From an uncultured Saprospirales bacterium (GTDB lineage Bacteria > Bacteroidota > Bacteroidia > Chitinophagales > Saprospiraceae), in the NCBI GenBank assembly GCA_937926355.1, contig CALAZP010000225.1, positions 1 through 26,922 of the forward strand: a stretch of 26,922 bases of DNA, written 5' to 3'. Numbering within the stretch: the first letter of the stretch is position 1; the number at the start of each line of letters is the position of its first letter. The notes under the pieces are model-generated. The model had not been told where the DNA came from. It searched no databases and saw only the letters and a list, made by a program, of their open reading frames with translations. The position numbers were made by a program, and so were the translations under genes. Positions 16,099-24,673 of the stretch are shown here, piece after piece.

Positions 16099-16869
16099 AT
16101 GATTTTCAAACTTATTTTAGTTTACTTCTTACCCTTATTATACCTTAACTATTCTTCATCTACTGATTGCGGAGTAAAAAATACTGCTGTTGAGCATGGG
16201 GAAACTTTAGTTTATAAAATCTATTACAATTGGAATTTTATATGGATTGGGGCCGGGGAGGTTGTTTTCAGGTTAACTGAAGATGAAAACACCTACAAAA
16301 TTTCAGCAATAGGAACAACCTATCCTTCCTATGATTGGTTTTTCAAAGTTAGGGATCGATATGAGACCGTAGTGAATAAAGTAGATTTTTTGCCTATTAG
16401 GTCGGTACGAGATATCCAAGAAGGAAAATTTACGCTATACGACAGCCTTTTATTTAACAGGGACGAAAGCACGGTAACTTCTTTTCGGGGAAAAAACAAA
16501 GATCATCTACAAACCAGTTTATTTGAGGTAGATCAATGTATTCAAGATATTCTTTCGATTATTTACTTTGCTCGTAATTTAAATTATGAAGAAGGGATTT
16601 CAGCAAAAATACCAGCTAGTATTTTTATTGATCAATCTACATGGCCTTTAGAAATTTCAGTAGGTGCTTACAAAGAAAGACACAAAATAAAAGGTCTAGG
16701 AATATTTTCTACCCTTGAATTAAAACCCAACGTTAAGGAAGGTTTTTATTTTAGGAAAAATACAGATATGAAAATCTGGGTTACTCAAGACCAACAGAAG
16801 ATTCCATTGCTGATTGAAACACCCATTTCAGTTGGTTCATTAAAAGTCATTCTTAAAGAAACCCAATAA
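16099..16869 (+). CDS. DUF3108 domain exported protein
   Basis: A 256-residue protein with an N-terminal hydrophobic signal segment (about 1-19) and a periplasmic beta-rich domain recognised as DUF3108 by GETLVYKIYYNWNFIWIGAG near the mature N-terminus, then VRDRYETVVNKVDFLPIRSVRD and IQEGKF. Members of this family are exported or periplasmic and of unknown molecular function. The mid region has FEVDQCIQDILSIIYFARNL, where the family usually has a D-x-l-S-x-i-Y-x-x-R pattern. It is divergent from ruvC across 71 bases and is followed 37 bases later by a POT transporter on the same strand. A clear promoter was not found; the gap contains only a partial match (TAAAGTTG). Confidence 0.78.
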   Translation: MIFKLILVYFLPLLYLNYSSSTDCGVKNTAVEHGETLVYKIYYNWNFIWIGAGEVVFRLTEDENTYKISAIGTTYPSYDWFFKVRDRYETVVNKVDFLPIRSVRDIQEGKFTLYDSLLFNRDESTVTSFRGKNKDHLQTSLFEVDQCIQDILSIIYFARNLNYEEGISAKIPASIFIDQSTWPLEISVGAYKERHKIKGLGIFSTLELKPNVKEGFYFRKNTDMKIWVTQDQQKIPLLIETPISVGSLKVILKETQ

Positions 16870-16881
16870 ATTGTTATTTTG

Positions 16882-16902
16882 GTTTTGAATATTAATCAAA
16901 AC
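16882..16902 (+). repeat. Inverted repeat just before the POT transporter start
   Basis: GTTTTGA (16882-16888) and TCAAAAC (16896-16902) form a perfect 7-base inverted repeat around a 7-base AT-only spacer, ending 4 bases before the ATG at 16907. It may be a protein operator, or an RNA hairpin masking the ribosome entry site. There is no T tract, so it is not a terminator. Confidence 0.4.
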
Positions 16903-16906
16903 GAAA

Positions 16907-18412
16907 ATGAGGAATACAAGCTTTTTTGGGCATCCACGGGGATTATCAACTTTATTTTTTACAGAAATGTGGGAGCGTTTTTCCTATTATGGATTAAGGC
17001 CTCTATTGGTTCTGTTTATGGCTGCTGCACTTCACGATGGTGGTTTTGGGTTTGATAGAACTACCGCTTCTTCTATTGTTGGTATTTATGCTGCAAGTGT
17101 ATATTTAGCCTCATTGCCGGGGGGATGGATTGCTGACCGCCTTTGGGGATTAAGAAAATCAATTATGATTGGTGCGGTGCTTATCACCATCGGACATTTG
17201 GCCATTGCCCTTTCCGCTGTATTTTCTCAAATTACTTTTTTTATTGGTTTAGTCTTTATTGTTTTAGGAACAGGATTGTTGAAACCAAATATTTCTGCAA
17301 TTGTAGGAGATCTTTATCCTGAAGGAGGAGCTCGAAGAGATGGAGGATTTACCATTTTTTATATGGGAATTAATATTGGATCATTTTTGGGTCAAATAAC
17401 TACAGGGCTATTAGGTGAAAAAATTGGGTGGCATTGGGGTTTCGGAGCTGCAGGAGTAGGCATGCTATTTGGTTTATTGTGGTTCTATTTCAGAGCTCCC
17501 AAGACTTTAGATGATTTGGGTTTAGAGGCACCTTCCAAACATCCTGATCCTAAAATAAATATAGAACAAGAAAATAAAATAAAATTGGGGTTATGGCTAT
17601 TTATGGCTGTACTGGCTCTAGTCGTAGGGTTATCTTCGTTTGGAGTTATTGAGATAAATGCAGTTTCGTTGGCTCATAATATGAGTTATATTATGGCTTT
17701 TCTCGCTGTGGTTTATTTTTTCTATGTATTTGTTATGGGCGGTTTGAATAAAAACGAATTAAAGAGAGTAGGAGTAATATTGGTTTTATTTTTATTCTCC
17801 ATGATATTTTGGGCAGCTTTTGAGCAAGCTCCCACTTCCTTAAATTTATTCGCTTCTGATTTTACAAATAGAGTAATTTTGGGATGGGAAGTTCCCGCTT
17901 TATGGTTTCAATCGTTTAATTCTTTTTTCATTATTACTTTGGCGCCCCTTTTCGCTGCTCTTTGGGTTACTTTGAGTAAAAATGGAATTAATTTGTCTAG
18001 CCCAGCTAAGTTTTCAATGGGCCTTGCTTTTACAGCAATTGGCTTTTTGTTAATGATTTTTGCTGCGAATATTGTGGTAGATGGTAATGGTTTGATCAAG
18101 GTATCTGCCTTGTGGTTAATTGGTTCTTATTTTTTCCAAACAGTAGGAGAATTGTGTTTAAGTCCAGTTGGTTTATCTTCAATGACTAAGTTAGCCCCCA
18201 AAAAATTCGCTGGACAAATGATGGGCGTTTGGTTTTTTGGAACGGCTTTAGGCAATTTGATTGCAGGAATAGTCGGTGGAAAAGTTAATCCCGAAAACCT
18301 CCAAGAAATGCCACAATTATTTCAACAGACTACTTTGTCATTAGTAATTGCTGCTGTAATTCTTGGTTTACTTGTAAAACCTATCCAACGAATGATGCAA
18401 GGAGACCATTAA
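16907..18412 (+). CDS. POT/PTR-family proton-coupled oligopeptide transporter
   Basis: A 501-residue inner-membrane major-facilitator protein that would import di- and tripeptides with protons. The family signature ExxERFxYYG is present on helix 1 (E20, E23-R24-F25, Y27-Y28-G29), preceded by GHPRGL. GGWIADRLWGLRKSI is the MFS loop 2-3 motif, and IFYMGINIGSF matches the PTR2 signature FYxxINxG on helix 5. EQAPTSLN in the second half fits the family helix 7. About 12-14 hydrophobic segments can be counted, and length is normal for bacterial members (DtpT type). It probably shares a transcript with the DUF3108 gene, but an inverted repeat right at its start suggests separate control of translation or transcription. 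The exact peptide preference cannot be inferred. Confidence 0.93.
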   Translation: MRNTSFFGHPRGLSTLFFTEMWERFSYYGLRPLLVLFMAAALHDGGFGFDRTTASSIVGIYAASVYLASLPGGWIADRLWGLRKSIMIGAVLITIGHLAIALSAVFSQITFFIGLVFIVLGTGLLKPNISAIVGDLYPEGGARRDGGFTIFYMGINIGSFLGQITTGLLGEKIGWHWGFGAAGVGMLFGLLWFYFRAPKTLDDLGLEAPSKHPDPKINIEQENKIKLGLWLFMAVLALVVGLSSFGVIEINAVSLAHNMSYIMAFLAVVYFFYVFVMGGLNKNELKRVGVILVLFLFSMIFWAAFEQAPTSLNLFASDFTNRVILGWEVPALWFQSFNSFFIITLAPLFAALWVTLSKNGINLSSPAKFSMGLAFTAIGFLLMIFAANIVVDGNGLIKVSALWLIGSYFFQTVGELCLSPVGLSSMTKLAPKKFAGQMMGVWFFGTALGNLIAGIVGGKVNPENLQEMPQLFQQTTLSLVIAAVILGLLVKPIQRMMQGDH

Positions 18413-18442
18413 AATTTTCAAATGGGTTATGAAACGTATTAA

Positions 18443-19807
18443 TTAAGGTTTTACATATTCCTTAGTCCATTTGTACAAGGAAGTACAAGTGGCGTAAGTA
18501 GGTATGATTTTAACATAAGTCGCATCTACCTTTTCAGCTACATAACCGTTAATGTGTTCAGCTTTTTTTGAATCTATAGCCGCTTGTCTTATTTTGGAAT
18601 AGTCTTGAGAAAGACTTGCTTTATGAGGGTCTGTAATGGATTGTAATTGAATAATTCTAAGTAAAGGCTCACCTCTAGGGTCTTTAAATTCTAAGGGGCC
18701 CGAAATATCGCCAACTTGAAGAGTATCAATAGTGAAATATATATCTGGATCTAAATCACCAATTTCAAAAAAGGTATTTCCAGTAATTGGATTTATCATT
18801 CTACCATCATTATTAGTAGATTGTTGGTCCTCATCTGAAAAGCGTTTAACCCCTTCTGAAAAAGAAATGGAATCGGATTCAATGAGTGTTCTTATTTCTT
18901 CTAATTTAATTTTAGTACTGTCAATATCAGCTTGGGTAATCACGGGCTTTATAAGGATATGCCGAGTATTAATTGAATTTCCTCGTCTGCCTAGCATTTG
19001 AATCAAATGGAAACCAAATTTTGATTCAATTACAGGAGAAACTTCCATAACGTCTAATTTATAAGCAGCTGCTTCAAATTCTGGAACAAAATTTCCGCGC
19101 TTGGTCCACCCTAAGTCTCCTCCCATTCTTCCAGAATTATCATCGGAAAACTTCTGAGCCAATGCGGCAAAATCTTCACCTCCATTTACAATTCGCTCAC
19201 GAATAGATTTTAATAAGTCTTCCGCTCGCTTTTTCTCATCTTGATTAATGACTGGCTTGACTACAATCTCTCCAACTTCGACTTCTGAATTAAAATAGGG
19301 CAAACTATCCGAGGGAATTTTATTGAAGAAATCTTTTACTTCAGAGGGAGTCACTTGAACTTCTGTTAATATTTTATTTCTCATTCTGTCAATGAGGAGT
19401 TGACTTTTTAAGTCATCCCGAATCTGAGTTTTAACTTGATTAATAGATTGTCCATAGTACTCTTCAAACTGGGACATATCGTTATTCATATAAGCTAGAA
19501 TTTGATCGATCCTAGCATTTAATTGACCTTCTACTTCTTCATCGGAAACTTCTATACTATCGATTTTTGATTGGTTTAGTAAAAGTTTATTCGCCAATAA
19601 TTGATCTAAAATGCCACATTTAGCATCTTCTTCTATTCCAGGATTATTGGCTTTTATATACGCATATTGTTCTTCCAATTCTGATAAGAGAACCAGTTCT
19701 CCTCCAACAAGAGCAATCACTCTATCAATAACTACAGTGTTGTTTTGTCCCCTAAGGAGGCCAGAGACACCCAAACATATTATCAGTAACCCCAGTAACT
19801 TTTTCAT
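18443..19807 (-). CDS. SurA-like periplasmic chaperone and peptidyl-prolyl isomerase
   Basis: A 454-residue periplasmic folding factor for outer-membrane proteins. It has a signal peptide (1-20, ending LLRG before QNN), a SurA-type N-terminal chaperone domain (about 24-165; VIDRVIALVGGELVLLSELE, LDQLLANKLLLNQSK), and two parvulin PpiC domains (about 176-275 and 281-390; GGDLGWTKRGNFVPEFEAAA, then TRHILIKP). The first parvulin domain looks intact; the second lacks the usual GGDLGW-type motif (DGRMINPITGNTFFEIG there), so it may be the weaker isomerase. The layout is the same as E. coli SurA. It is the last gene of a three-gene run of related folding factors, 13 bases after the upstream lipoprotein gene, and ends 30 bases from the convergent POT gene. 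Confidence 0.9.
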   Translation of the reverse strand: MKKLLGLLIICLGVSGLLRGQNNTVVIDRVIALVGGELVLLSELEEQYAYIKANNPGIEEDAKCGILDQLLANKLLLNQSKIDSIEVSDEEVEGQLNARIDQILAYMNNDMSQFEEYYGQSINQVKTQIRDDLKSQLLIDRMRNKILTEVQVTPSEVKDFFNKIPSDSLPYFNSEVEVGEIVVKPVINQDEKKRAEDLLKSIRERIVNGGEDFAALAQKFSDDNSGRMGGDLGWTKRGNFVPEFEAAAYKLDVMEVSPVIESKFGFHLIQMLGRRGNSINTRHILIKPVITQADIDSTKIKLEEIRTLIESDSISFSEGVKRFSDEDQQSTNNDGRMINPITGNTFFEIGDLDPDIYFTIDTLQVGDISGPLEFKDPRGEPLLRIIQLQSITDPHKASLSQDYSKIRQAAIDSKKAEHINGYVAEKVDATYVKIIPTYATCTSLYKWTKEYVKP

Positions 19808-19820
19808 CTTAATTTATTTT

Positions 19821-20672
19821 TCAATAATAAAACTGAACATTTTGTTTTCTCAATCCCTCCATCAATAAGGCTTCCTTTTTTTGATTTAGTATTTCAACCT
19901 TTCGATTATGAAGAATAATCTTTTTTGCCTGTCCCTCAACATAGCTAAGTGGCGCTATGGTTTTAGCCTCTCTATATTCTAGTACTTTAAAAAGGTAAAG
20001 GTAACCTTCAAACCGCTTAGAAAAATATTTTTTGTAAGAAATATTAGATGGTGTTACCACACCAGATGGCAATAACTGAATTACCTGATCAAGATCTTTC
20101 CAAACATGGAGTTCCAAAAACATAGTTTCAGCCTCTTGTAGGGCATACTTTTTTAAAGATTCAATAGACTGGTCATCTGCATTTTCCAATTCCCTTCTCA
20201 ATTTTCTTTCATCCAAGATAGGTTCAGGAATTTTTAAAAATAGAAACCTGACAATGGGAGTTTCTAAAATAAATTGTTCTTTACTGGCTTCATAAAAGTC
20301 TGATAATTGTGCAGAAGTAACAGTGGAATCAAGAGTATTATTGATAAACTCTTTTTCATAAGAAGCCCTAAGTAAGGATGACCGATAATCCTGAACTAAT
20401 TTCTCAATATTTATTTGAGGATTGATATTCTGTTCGGCTTCATGCAAAAAAAGCATTTCCTTAACCCATCTGTTGACAAATGACTTTATCACTAAGCTAC
20501 TATCAACTGCTGTTGCTGCATAGGGAAATATTCCGTCTAAGTCAGATGGGTAAAGAGCTTGATCAAATACCACAGCTAAAGGTTCTTCCTGGGGAATAAA
20601 ATTTTTGTCAGTAGTTTGACAACTCCATAACACCAAGAAAAGTAAGCTTAAAATCGAATAGCGAACCTTCAT
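19821..20672 (-). CDS. SurA-N-like lipoprotein lacking a parvulin domain
   Basis: A 283-residue predicted lipoprotein: hydrophobic segment 6-16 and a lipobox-like LWS-Cys18. The rest is mostly helical and charged, with VKSFVNRWVKEMLFLHEAEQ-like and SYEKEFINNTL segments that resemble the SurA/PpiC N-terminal chaperone region. No parvulin signature (GGDLG, or a HILv strand) is found; the region after about 135 (VRFLFLKIPEPILDERKLRR) might be a remnant or a degenerate parvulin fold. It lies between two PPIase genes with gaps of 4 and 13 bases, so it is certainly co-transcribed, and a role as a membrane-anchored chaperone partner in outer-membrane protein folding is inferred from position. This is a prediction, not a recognised family. 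Confidence 0.7.
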   Translation of the reverse strand: MKVRYSILSLLFLVLWSCQTTDKNFIPQEEPLAVVFDQALYPSDLDGIFPYAATAVDSSLVIKSFVNRWVKEMLFLHEAEQNINPQINIEKLVQDYRSSLLRASYEKEFINNTLDSTVTSAQLSDFYEASKEQFILETPIVRFLFLKIPEPILDERKLRRELENADDQSIESLKKYALQEAETMFLELHVWKDLDQVIQLLPSGVVTPSNISYKKYFSKRFEGYLYLFKVLEYREAKTIAPLSYVEGQAKKIILHNRKVEILNQKKEALLMEGLRKQNVQFYY

Positions 20673-20676
20673 ATAA

Positions 20677-22626
20677 TTACTGAACTACAATCGAGTCTAA
20701 AACTTTTTGATTGATTTTGAAATGGTATTCTTCTCTAAGGGACCGAATCCACTCTTGGTCTAAAAAATCCTGATAATCAGCAACCACGTAGCCTCGGGCA
20801 TCTTTAAGAGTCTGTTGAGATGCAGGTTTTATTTCTTTGATTTTGGCGAAAGTCAAGGCAGCTCCATCATTTGCACTTTGGGGTCTAGAACATGCATTTT
20901 CCCTCCATTGGATACTACGATAATAATTCTCTAAATCAGGTTTTTCCATTTCTTTTACTTCCAGGCCAATCACTAAGTCATCGGTGTTGAATTGTTTTAA
21001 AACTTCATCAGCGGTATGCTCTTGAGCAAATAAGACAATTTGATTTAACTGACCTGCTGCAGAAGGAACAATTCTAAAAATATCTACTAATGCTCGCTCT
21101 GGTGATTGATAATTTCCGCTATGGGCCTCATAAAATTGGGCTAAACCTGCGGTGTCTTTCGATGCTTTATCCCAGACCATCTGTTTGGTTACTTCAAATA
21201 AGAGGATACCTTCTTCGTATTCACGGATAAGGGCCTTGAATTCAGGAAAATTATTTTCTAGGTTTTTCTCCTCAAACCTCAACAGTATATCTTCGACATA
21301 TCTTTTATACAACACATCAACCGCATCCACATTATTATAACTAGGACCTAATCCTATTCGCTCTCTGGATTCATTTTCCAAATAGGTGGCAAAATCTTGT
21401 TCGGTATATTTTTCACCATTAATCAATTCGAAAATTACATGTGGTTTTTCAATTTTTTCAGGTCGCCACTTAAAGGTTAAGAATTCTTCAGGCAGTTTTT
21501 CTGTAAACTCATCCAGGACTTTTGGATATTCAACTAGTTGTGCTTTTTCTCTAATCTTATCTATTAAAGCTGCTTTTGCTACCTCTACCCTTGGATCCTT
21601 TAGTAAGCGGGCCTCTAATCGGTTTCTTTCAATATCAAAGGGCTGTAAATCCCTTTTGCTAATCCTTTTCACAAGATGCCATCCCAAACTGCTTTGAAAC
21701 GGTTCGGAAATATCTCCATCGTTCATCAAACCGAAAGATGCATCTTCAAAGGCTAATTCGTATTTGTTGATTCCGAAAACCCCCAAATATCCTCCTCGTT
21801 GGGCAGTGGCTTTATCATCAGAGTATTGACTGGCAGCATTAGAAAAATCCATTCCAGCGCTAATGGTATCATAAATTTGTTGTATTTTCTTTTTGCTGCC
21901 TTCTCCTTCGCGCACCAAAATGTGAGCAATTTCAATTTGCCCCCTTGCCGGTCTTTTACCATTTAATTTCAACAAGTGGAAACCTTGTGGAGAACTTACG
22001 GGATTAGAAACTTCGCCAATATTTAGCTGGTAAGCCGCATTTTCAAATTCGTAAAAACCAGGAGGGAAAGGAGCAGTTACATATCCAATTATACCTTTAT
22101 TACCCGATACTGAGGGATCTTGAGAATGCCTTACGGCAAAATCTTCAAACGAATCTCCCTCTTGTAAAAGGTTCCTAACTGCCTGGGCCTGTTTGAAAAC
22201 CCTTTCTTTATTCTCCTCTTCTACTTTAAATAGAACGTGACTGATATCCAAATCGGTTTGCATCCTTTCGTAAGCCTCTGCTAGCAATTTTTCAGTTACT
22301 TCCTTATCCATGAGATAAGAATCCGAAAGTTGCCTTCTATACTCATTCAATTCCTCTGATAATTCAGGAATAGTATCTAGTTGAAGGTCTTTAGCTTTAC
22401 GCACTTTGAGTTTGAAATTGATATATAAGTCCAAATATTCTTCAAGAGAAGCTCTTGAGTAATCCGGTTCTTCTCCATTCGTTTTGTTGAAAATGTAAAG
22501 AAATTCAGAAAGGTAAACAGGTTCTTTTTCAACGGTAAATAAAACAGGATCGGAATTTTTTTGGGCTTCTGCCACAATAGTGGTGCTGATACCAATCCAT
22601 ATCAATAAAAAAATATAGTTTTTCAT
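20677..22626 (-). CDS. Periplasmic peptidyl-prolyl isomerase with two parvulin domains
   Basis: A 649-residue exported PPIase. Signal peptide 1-21 (ending VAEA before QKN) is followed by a helical chaperone-like region (about 28-120; LEEYLDLYINFKLKVRKAKD is typical of SurA/PrsA N-domains), two PpiC domains (about 125-225 with DISHVLFKV, and 231-323 with EIAHILVRE and GGYLGVFG), and a long helical C-terminal part (about 330-649) of unknown structure. The ATG at 22626 is preferred over an in-frame TTG at 22650, because it gives a proper signal peptide. It heads a three-gene set of folding factors that would serve the many large barrels and T9SS cargoes of this organism. purD is 72 bases upstream on the same strand, so the set may be read through from the purD promoter. 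Confidence 0.88.
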   Translation of the reverse strand: MKNYIFLLIWIGISTTIVAEAQKNSDPVLFTVEKEPVYLSEFLYIFNKTNGEEPDYSRASLEEYLDLYINFKLKVRKAKDLQLDTIPELSEELNEYRRQLSDSYLMDKEVTEKLLAEAYERMQTDLDISHVLFKVEEENKERVFKQAQAVRNLLQEGDSFEDFAVRHSQDPSVSGNKGIIGYVTAPFPPGFYEFENAAYQLNIGEVSNPVSSPQGFHLLKLNGKRPARGQIEIAHILVREGEGSKKKIQQIYDTISAGMDFSNAASQYSDDKATAQRGGYLGVFGINKYELAFEDASFGLMNDGDISEPFQSSLGWHLVKRISKRDLQPFDIERNRLEARLLKDPRVEVAKAALIDKIREKAQLVEYPKVLDEFTEKLPEEFLTFKWRPEKIEKPHVIFELINGEKYTEQDFATYLENESRERIGLGPSYNNVDAVDVLYKRYVEDILLRFEEKNLENNFPEFKALIREYEEGILLFEVTKQMVWDKASKDTAGLAQFYEAHSGNYQSPERALVDIFRIVPSAAGQLNQIVLFAQEHTADEVLKQFNTDDLVIGLEVKEMEKPDLENYYRSIQWRENACSRPQSANDGAALTFAKIKEIKPASQQTLKDARGYVVADYQDFLDQEWIRSLREEYHFKINQKVLDSIVVQ

Positions 22627-22698
22627 GTTATTCCATTTAATGCAAATCAACCTTCTAACTCAAAGTTGAACGTTTAAACACTTTGTATATTGTTGGTT

Positions 22699-23970
22699 TT
22701 ATTCTAAATCAAAACCAATATCAGTCCTGTAGAATTTACCTTGATAAAATATTTTTTCTGCTGCTTCAATAGAAATTTTTTTGGCCTCATTCTTGGAGCT
22801 TCCCATCCCAGTGATAGCCAGTACCCTACCTCCATTAGTCAGTAATTTTTCAGATTCCATTTTTGTTCCAGCATGGAAAACTATAGCTTCATCAATTTCC
22901 TCGATACCTTTTATTTCGTGCCCTTTTTCATATTCTTCTGGATAACCTTGGGAAACCAGAATGGTGGTTAAGGCATAATCCTCAGTTATTTCTATGGATT
23001 GGGAACTTAAGTTCCCTCGGGTGGTCTGAATTAAAAGATGCAACAGGTCGTTTTTAATTCTGGGAAGGACTACTTCCGTCTCAGGATCGCCAAGTCTGCA
23101 ATTATATTCTATTACATAAGGTTCTCCTTTTACAGCAATTAGTCCAAAGAATATGAAGCCGGTATAATTTATTTTTTCCTCTCCAATTCCCGAAATAGTA
23201 GGTTCTATAATTCGCTTTGTAACTTTTTCCAATAAGACCTCATCGACAAATGATACAGGAGATACTGCCCCCATTCCTCCTGTATTCAGTCCAGAATCAT
23301 TTTCTCCGATTCTTTTATAATCTTTTGCTATAGGCAACAACTGATAGGATGCTCCATCGGTTAAAACAAAAACAGAAAATTCAATTCCATTCAAATACTC
23401 TTCGATGACTACTTTACTGCTGGCAGTGCCAAACTTCCCACCAAGCATTTCAGTAAAATTTTGCTCAGCTTCCGTAATATCATCTAAAATAAGAACCCCT
23501 TTGCCCGCAGCTAATCCATCTGCTTTGAGGACAATTGGAGGAGATAATGGTTTCAAATAAGCCAATCCCTCATTGAGTTGCTCTTTTGAAAAAGACCGAT
23601 AACTTGCTGTGGGGATTCCATATTTGTGCATAAATTTTTTACCGAATTCTTTACTTCCCTCTAATAAAGCACCTTGTTGAGATGGGCCAATAATTGGGAT
23701 GTTCTCGAGCAATGGGTCGACGTGAAAGAAATCTACTATTCCCCTAACTAATGGTTCTTCAGGACCTACTATTACCAAGTCAATTTCATATTTAAGGGTG
23801 GTTGATTTAACCGCTTCAAAGTCTAATGGATTTATGGCTATATTTTGCCCATAATCTGAGGTGCCAGCATTACCGGGTGCTATAAAAAGCGCATTTAATA
23901 GAGGACTTCTCGATAGTTTCCAGGCGATTGCGTTTTCTCTGCCACCACTACCGAGTAATAAAACATTCAT
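22699..23970 (-). CDS. purD: Phosphoribosylamine-glycine ligase (GAR synthetase)
   Basis: PurD joins glycine to phosphoribosylamine with ATP, the second step of purine synthesis. The 423-residue protein has the full ATP-grasp layout: N-domain LLLGSGGREN (4-13), GPEEPLVRGIVD (69-80), ATP-binding LKADGLAAGKGV (148-159), GLNTGGMGAVSP (227-238) and metal-binding EYNCRLGDPETE (288-299), with a normal C-terminal domain. One oddity is Asn13 where the common GREHA motif has His. It stands alone among purine genes here, divergent from ruvA over 62 bases and upstream of the PPIase set. Confidence 0.97.
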   Translation of the reverse strand: MNVLLLGSGGRENAIAWKLSRSPLLNALFIAPGNAGTSDYGQNIAINPLDFEAVKSTTLKYEIDLVIVGPEEPLVRGIVDFFHVDPLLENIPIIGPSQQGALLEGSKEFGKKFMHKYGIPTASYRSFSKEQLNEGLAYLKPLSPPIVLKADGLAAGKGVLILDDITEAEQNFTEMLGGKFGTASSKVVIEEYLNGIEFSVFVLTDGASYQLLPIAKDYKRIGENDSGLNTGGMGAVSPVSFVDEVLLEKVTKRIIEPTISGIGEEKINYTGFIFFGLIAVKGEPYVIEYNCRLGDPETEVVLPRIKNDLLHLLIQTTRGNLSSQSIEITEDYALTTILVSQGYPEEYEKGHEIKGIEEIDEAIVFHAGTKMESEKLLTNGGRVLAITGMGSSKNEAKKISIEAAEKIFYQGKFYRTDIGFDLE

Positions 23971-23989
23971 ATTTATTTTAATTTAATGC

Positions 23990-23997
23990 CAAATATA
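23990..23997 (-). promoter_or_regulatory. Candidate -7 promoter element of purD
   Basis: On the minus strand this reads TATATTTG, an exact TAnnTTTG match, 19 bases upstream of the purD ATG. A TTTG lies 15 bases further upstream, slightly closer than the usual spacing. The same 62-base gap also holds TAATCTTTG at 24000-24008 on the plus strand, one base longer than consensus, which could serve ruvA. Confidence 0.45.
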
Positions 23998-24032
23998 GAT
24001 AATCTTTGCATTCAAATATTTAATGAGGATTC

Positions 24033-24626
24033 ATGATTAGTTACCTAAAAGGAACTCTAGCAGTTAAAACTCCAACCTATGTTTTAGTGGAAACTAATGG
24101 AGGAGTGGCCTATAAAGTAAACATAAGTTTGAATACTTTTTCAGCAATAGAAAAGGAAATAGAAGTTAAAATATTAACGCATTTGCACGTTAAAGAAGAC
24201 AGCCATACGCTATTTGGCTTTGCTGAAGAGTCTGAAAGAAGCATTTTTTTACACTTAATATCGGTCTCTGGAATTGGACCTGCAACGGCCCAAGTAATGC
24301 TGTCTTCCATGACGCCAGACGAAATTACCAAGGCTGTCGTTGAAGAGGAAGTTAAGACCATAAATAAAGTTAAGGGAATTGGAACGAAAACAGCTCAGCG
24401 AATTATTTTAGATCTAAAAGATAAATTAATCAAAGATTCAGGAGAAAATTTCATTTCACCTGGACATATGAACAATACAATAATTAATGAAGCGTTATCT
24501 GCATTACTTGCATTAGGTTTTCAAAAAAATAGCGCACAAAAGGCAATTGATGGTGTGATAAAAGGGGACCCTACTGTTGATTCCGTTGAGGTTTTAATAA
24601 AAAGAGCCCTAAAACAAATGTCTTAG
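24033..24626 (+). CDS. ruvA: Holliday junction branch-migration protein RuvA
   Basis: RuvA tetramers bind Holliday junctions and load the RuvB motor. The 197-residue product has the N-terminal OB-fold (about 1-62; MISYLKGTLA, LHVKEDSHTLFGF), two helix-hairpin-helix motifs (SVSGIGPATAQVML at 77-90 and KVKGIGTKTAQRIILDLKD from 112), and the C-terminal three-helix domain III that contacts RuvB (from about 148; NEALSALLALGFQKNSAQKA). Length is normal. ruvB is not here. sprA follows after 47 bases on the same strand, a gene order I recall from Flavobacterium johnsoniae. The ATG at 24033 is preceded by GAGGA at 24024-24028, a fair Shine-Dalgarno. Confidence 0.97.
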   Translation: MISYLKGTLAVKTPTYVLVETNGGVAYKVNISLNTFSAIEKEIEVKILTHLHVKEDSHTLFGFAEESERSIFLHLISVSGIGPATAQVMLSSMTPDEITKAVVEEEVKTINKVKGIGTKTAQRIILDLKDKLIKDSGENFISPGHMNNTIINEALSALLALGFQKNSAQKAIDGVIKGDPTVDSVEVLIKRALKQMS

Positions 24627-24642
24627 CCATTAATTGAAAGAA

Positions 24643-24659
24643 GGCACTTTTACGGTGCC
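24643..24659 (+). repeat. Small GC-rich hairpin between ruvA and sprA
   Basis: GGCAC (24643-24647) and GTGCC (24655-24659) form a 5-base stem with a 7-base loop, 14 bases before the sprA ATG. There is no T tract after it, so read-through from ruvA into sprA is not blocked; it could affect translation or processing of the joint message. Confidence 0.35.
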
Positions 24660-24673
24660 AAAGGGATTAAGCA

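Noticed and set aside
22627..22698. Terminator between purD and the PPIase set
   Set aside because: Only a 5-base stem (TCAAC/GTTGA on the minus strand) without a T tract was found; too weak to call.
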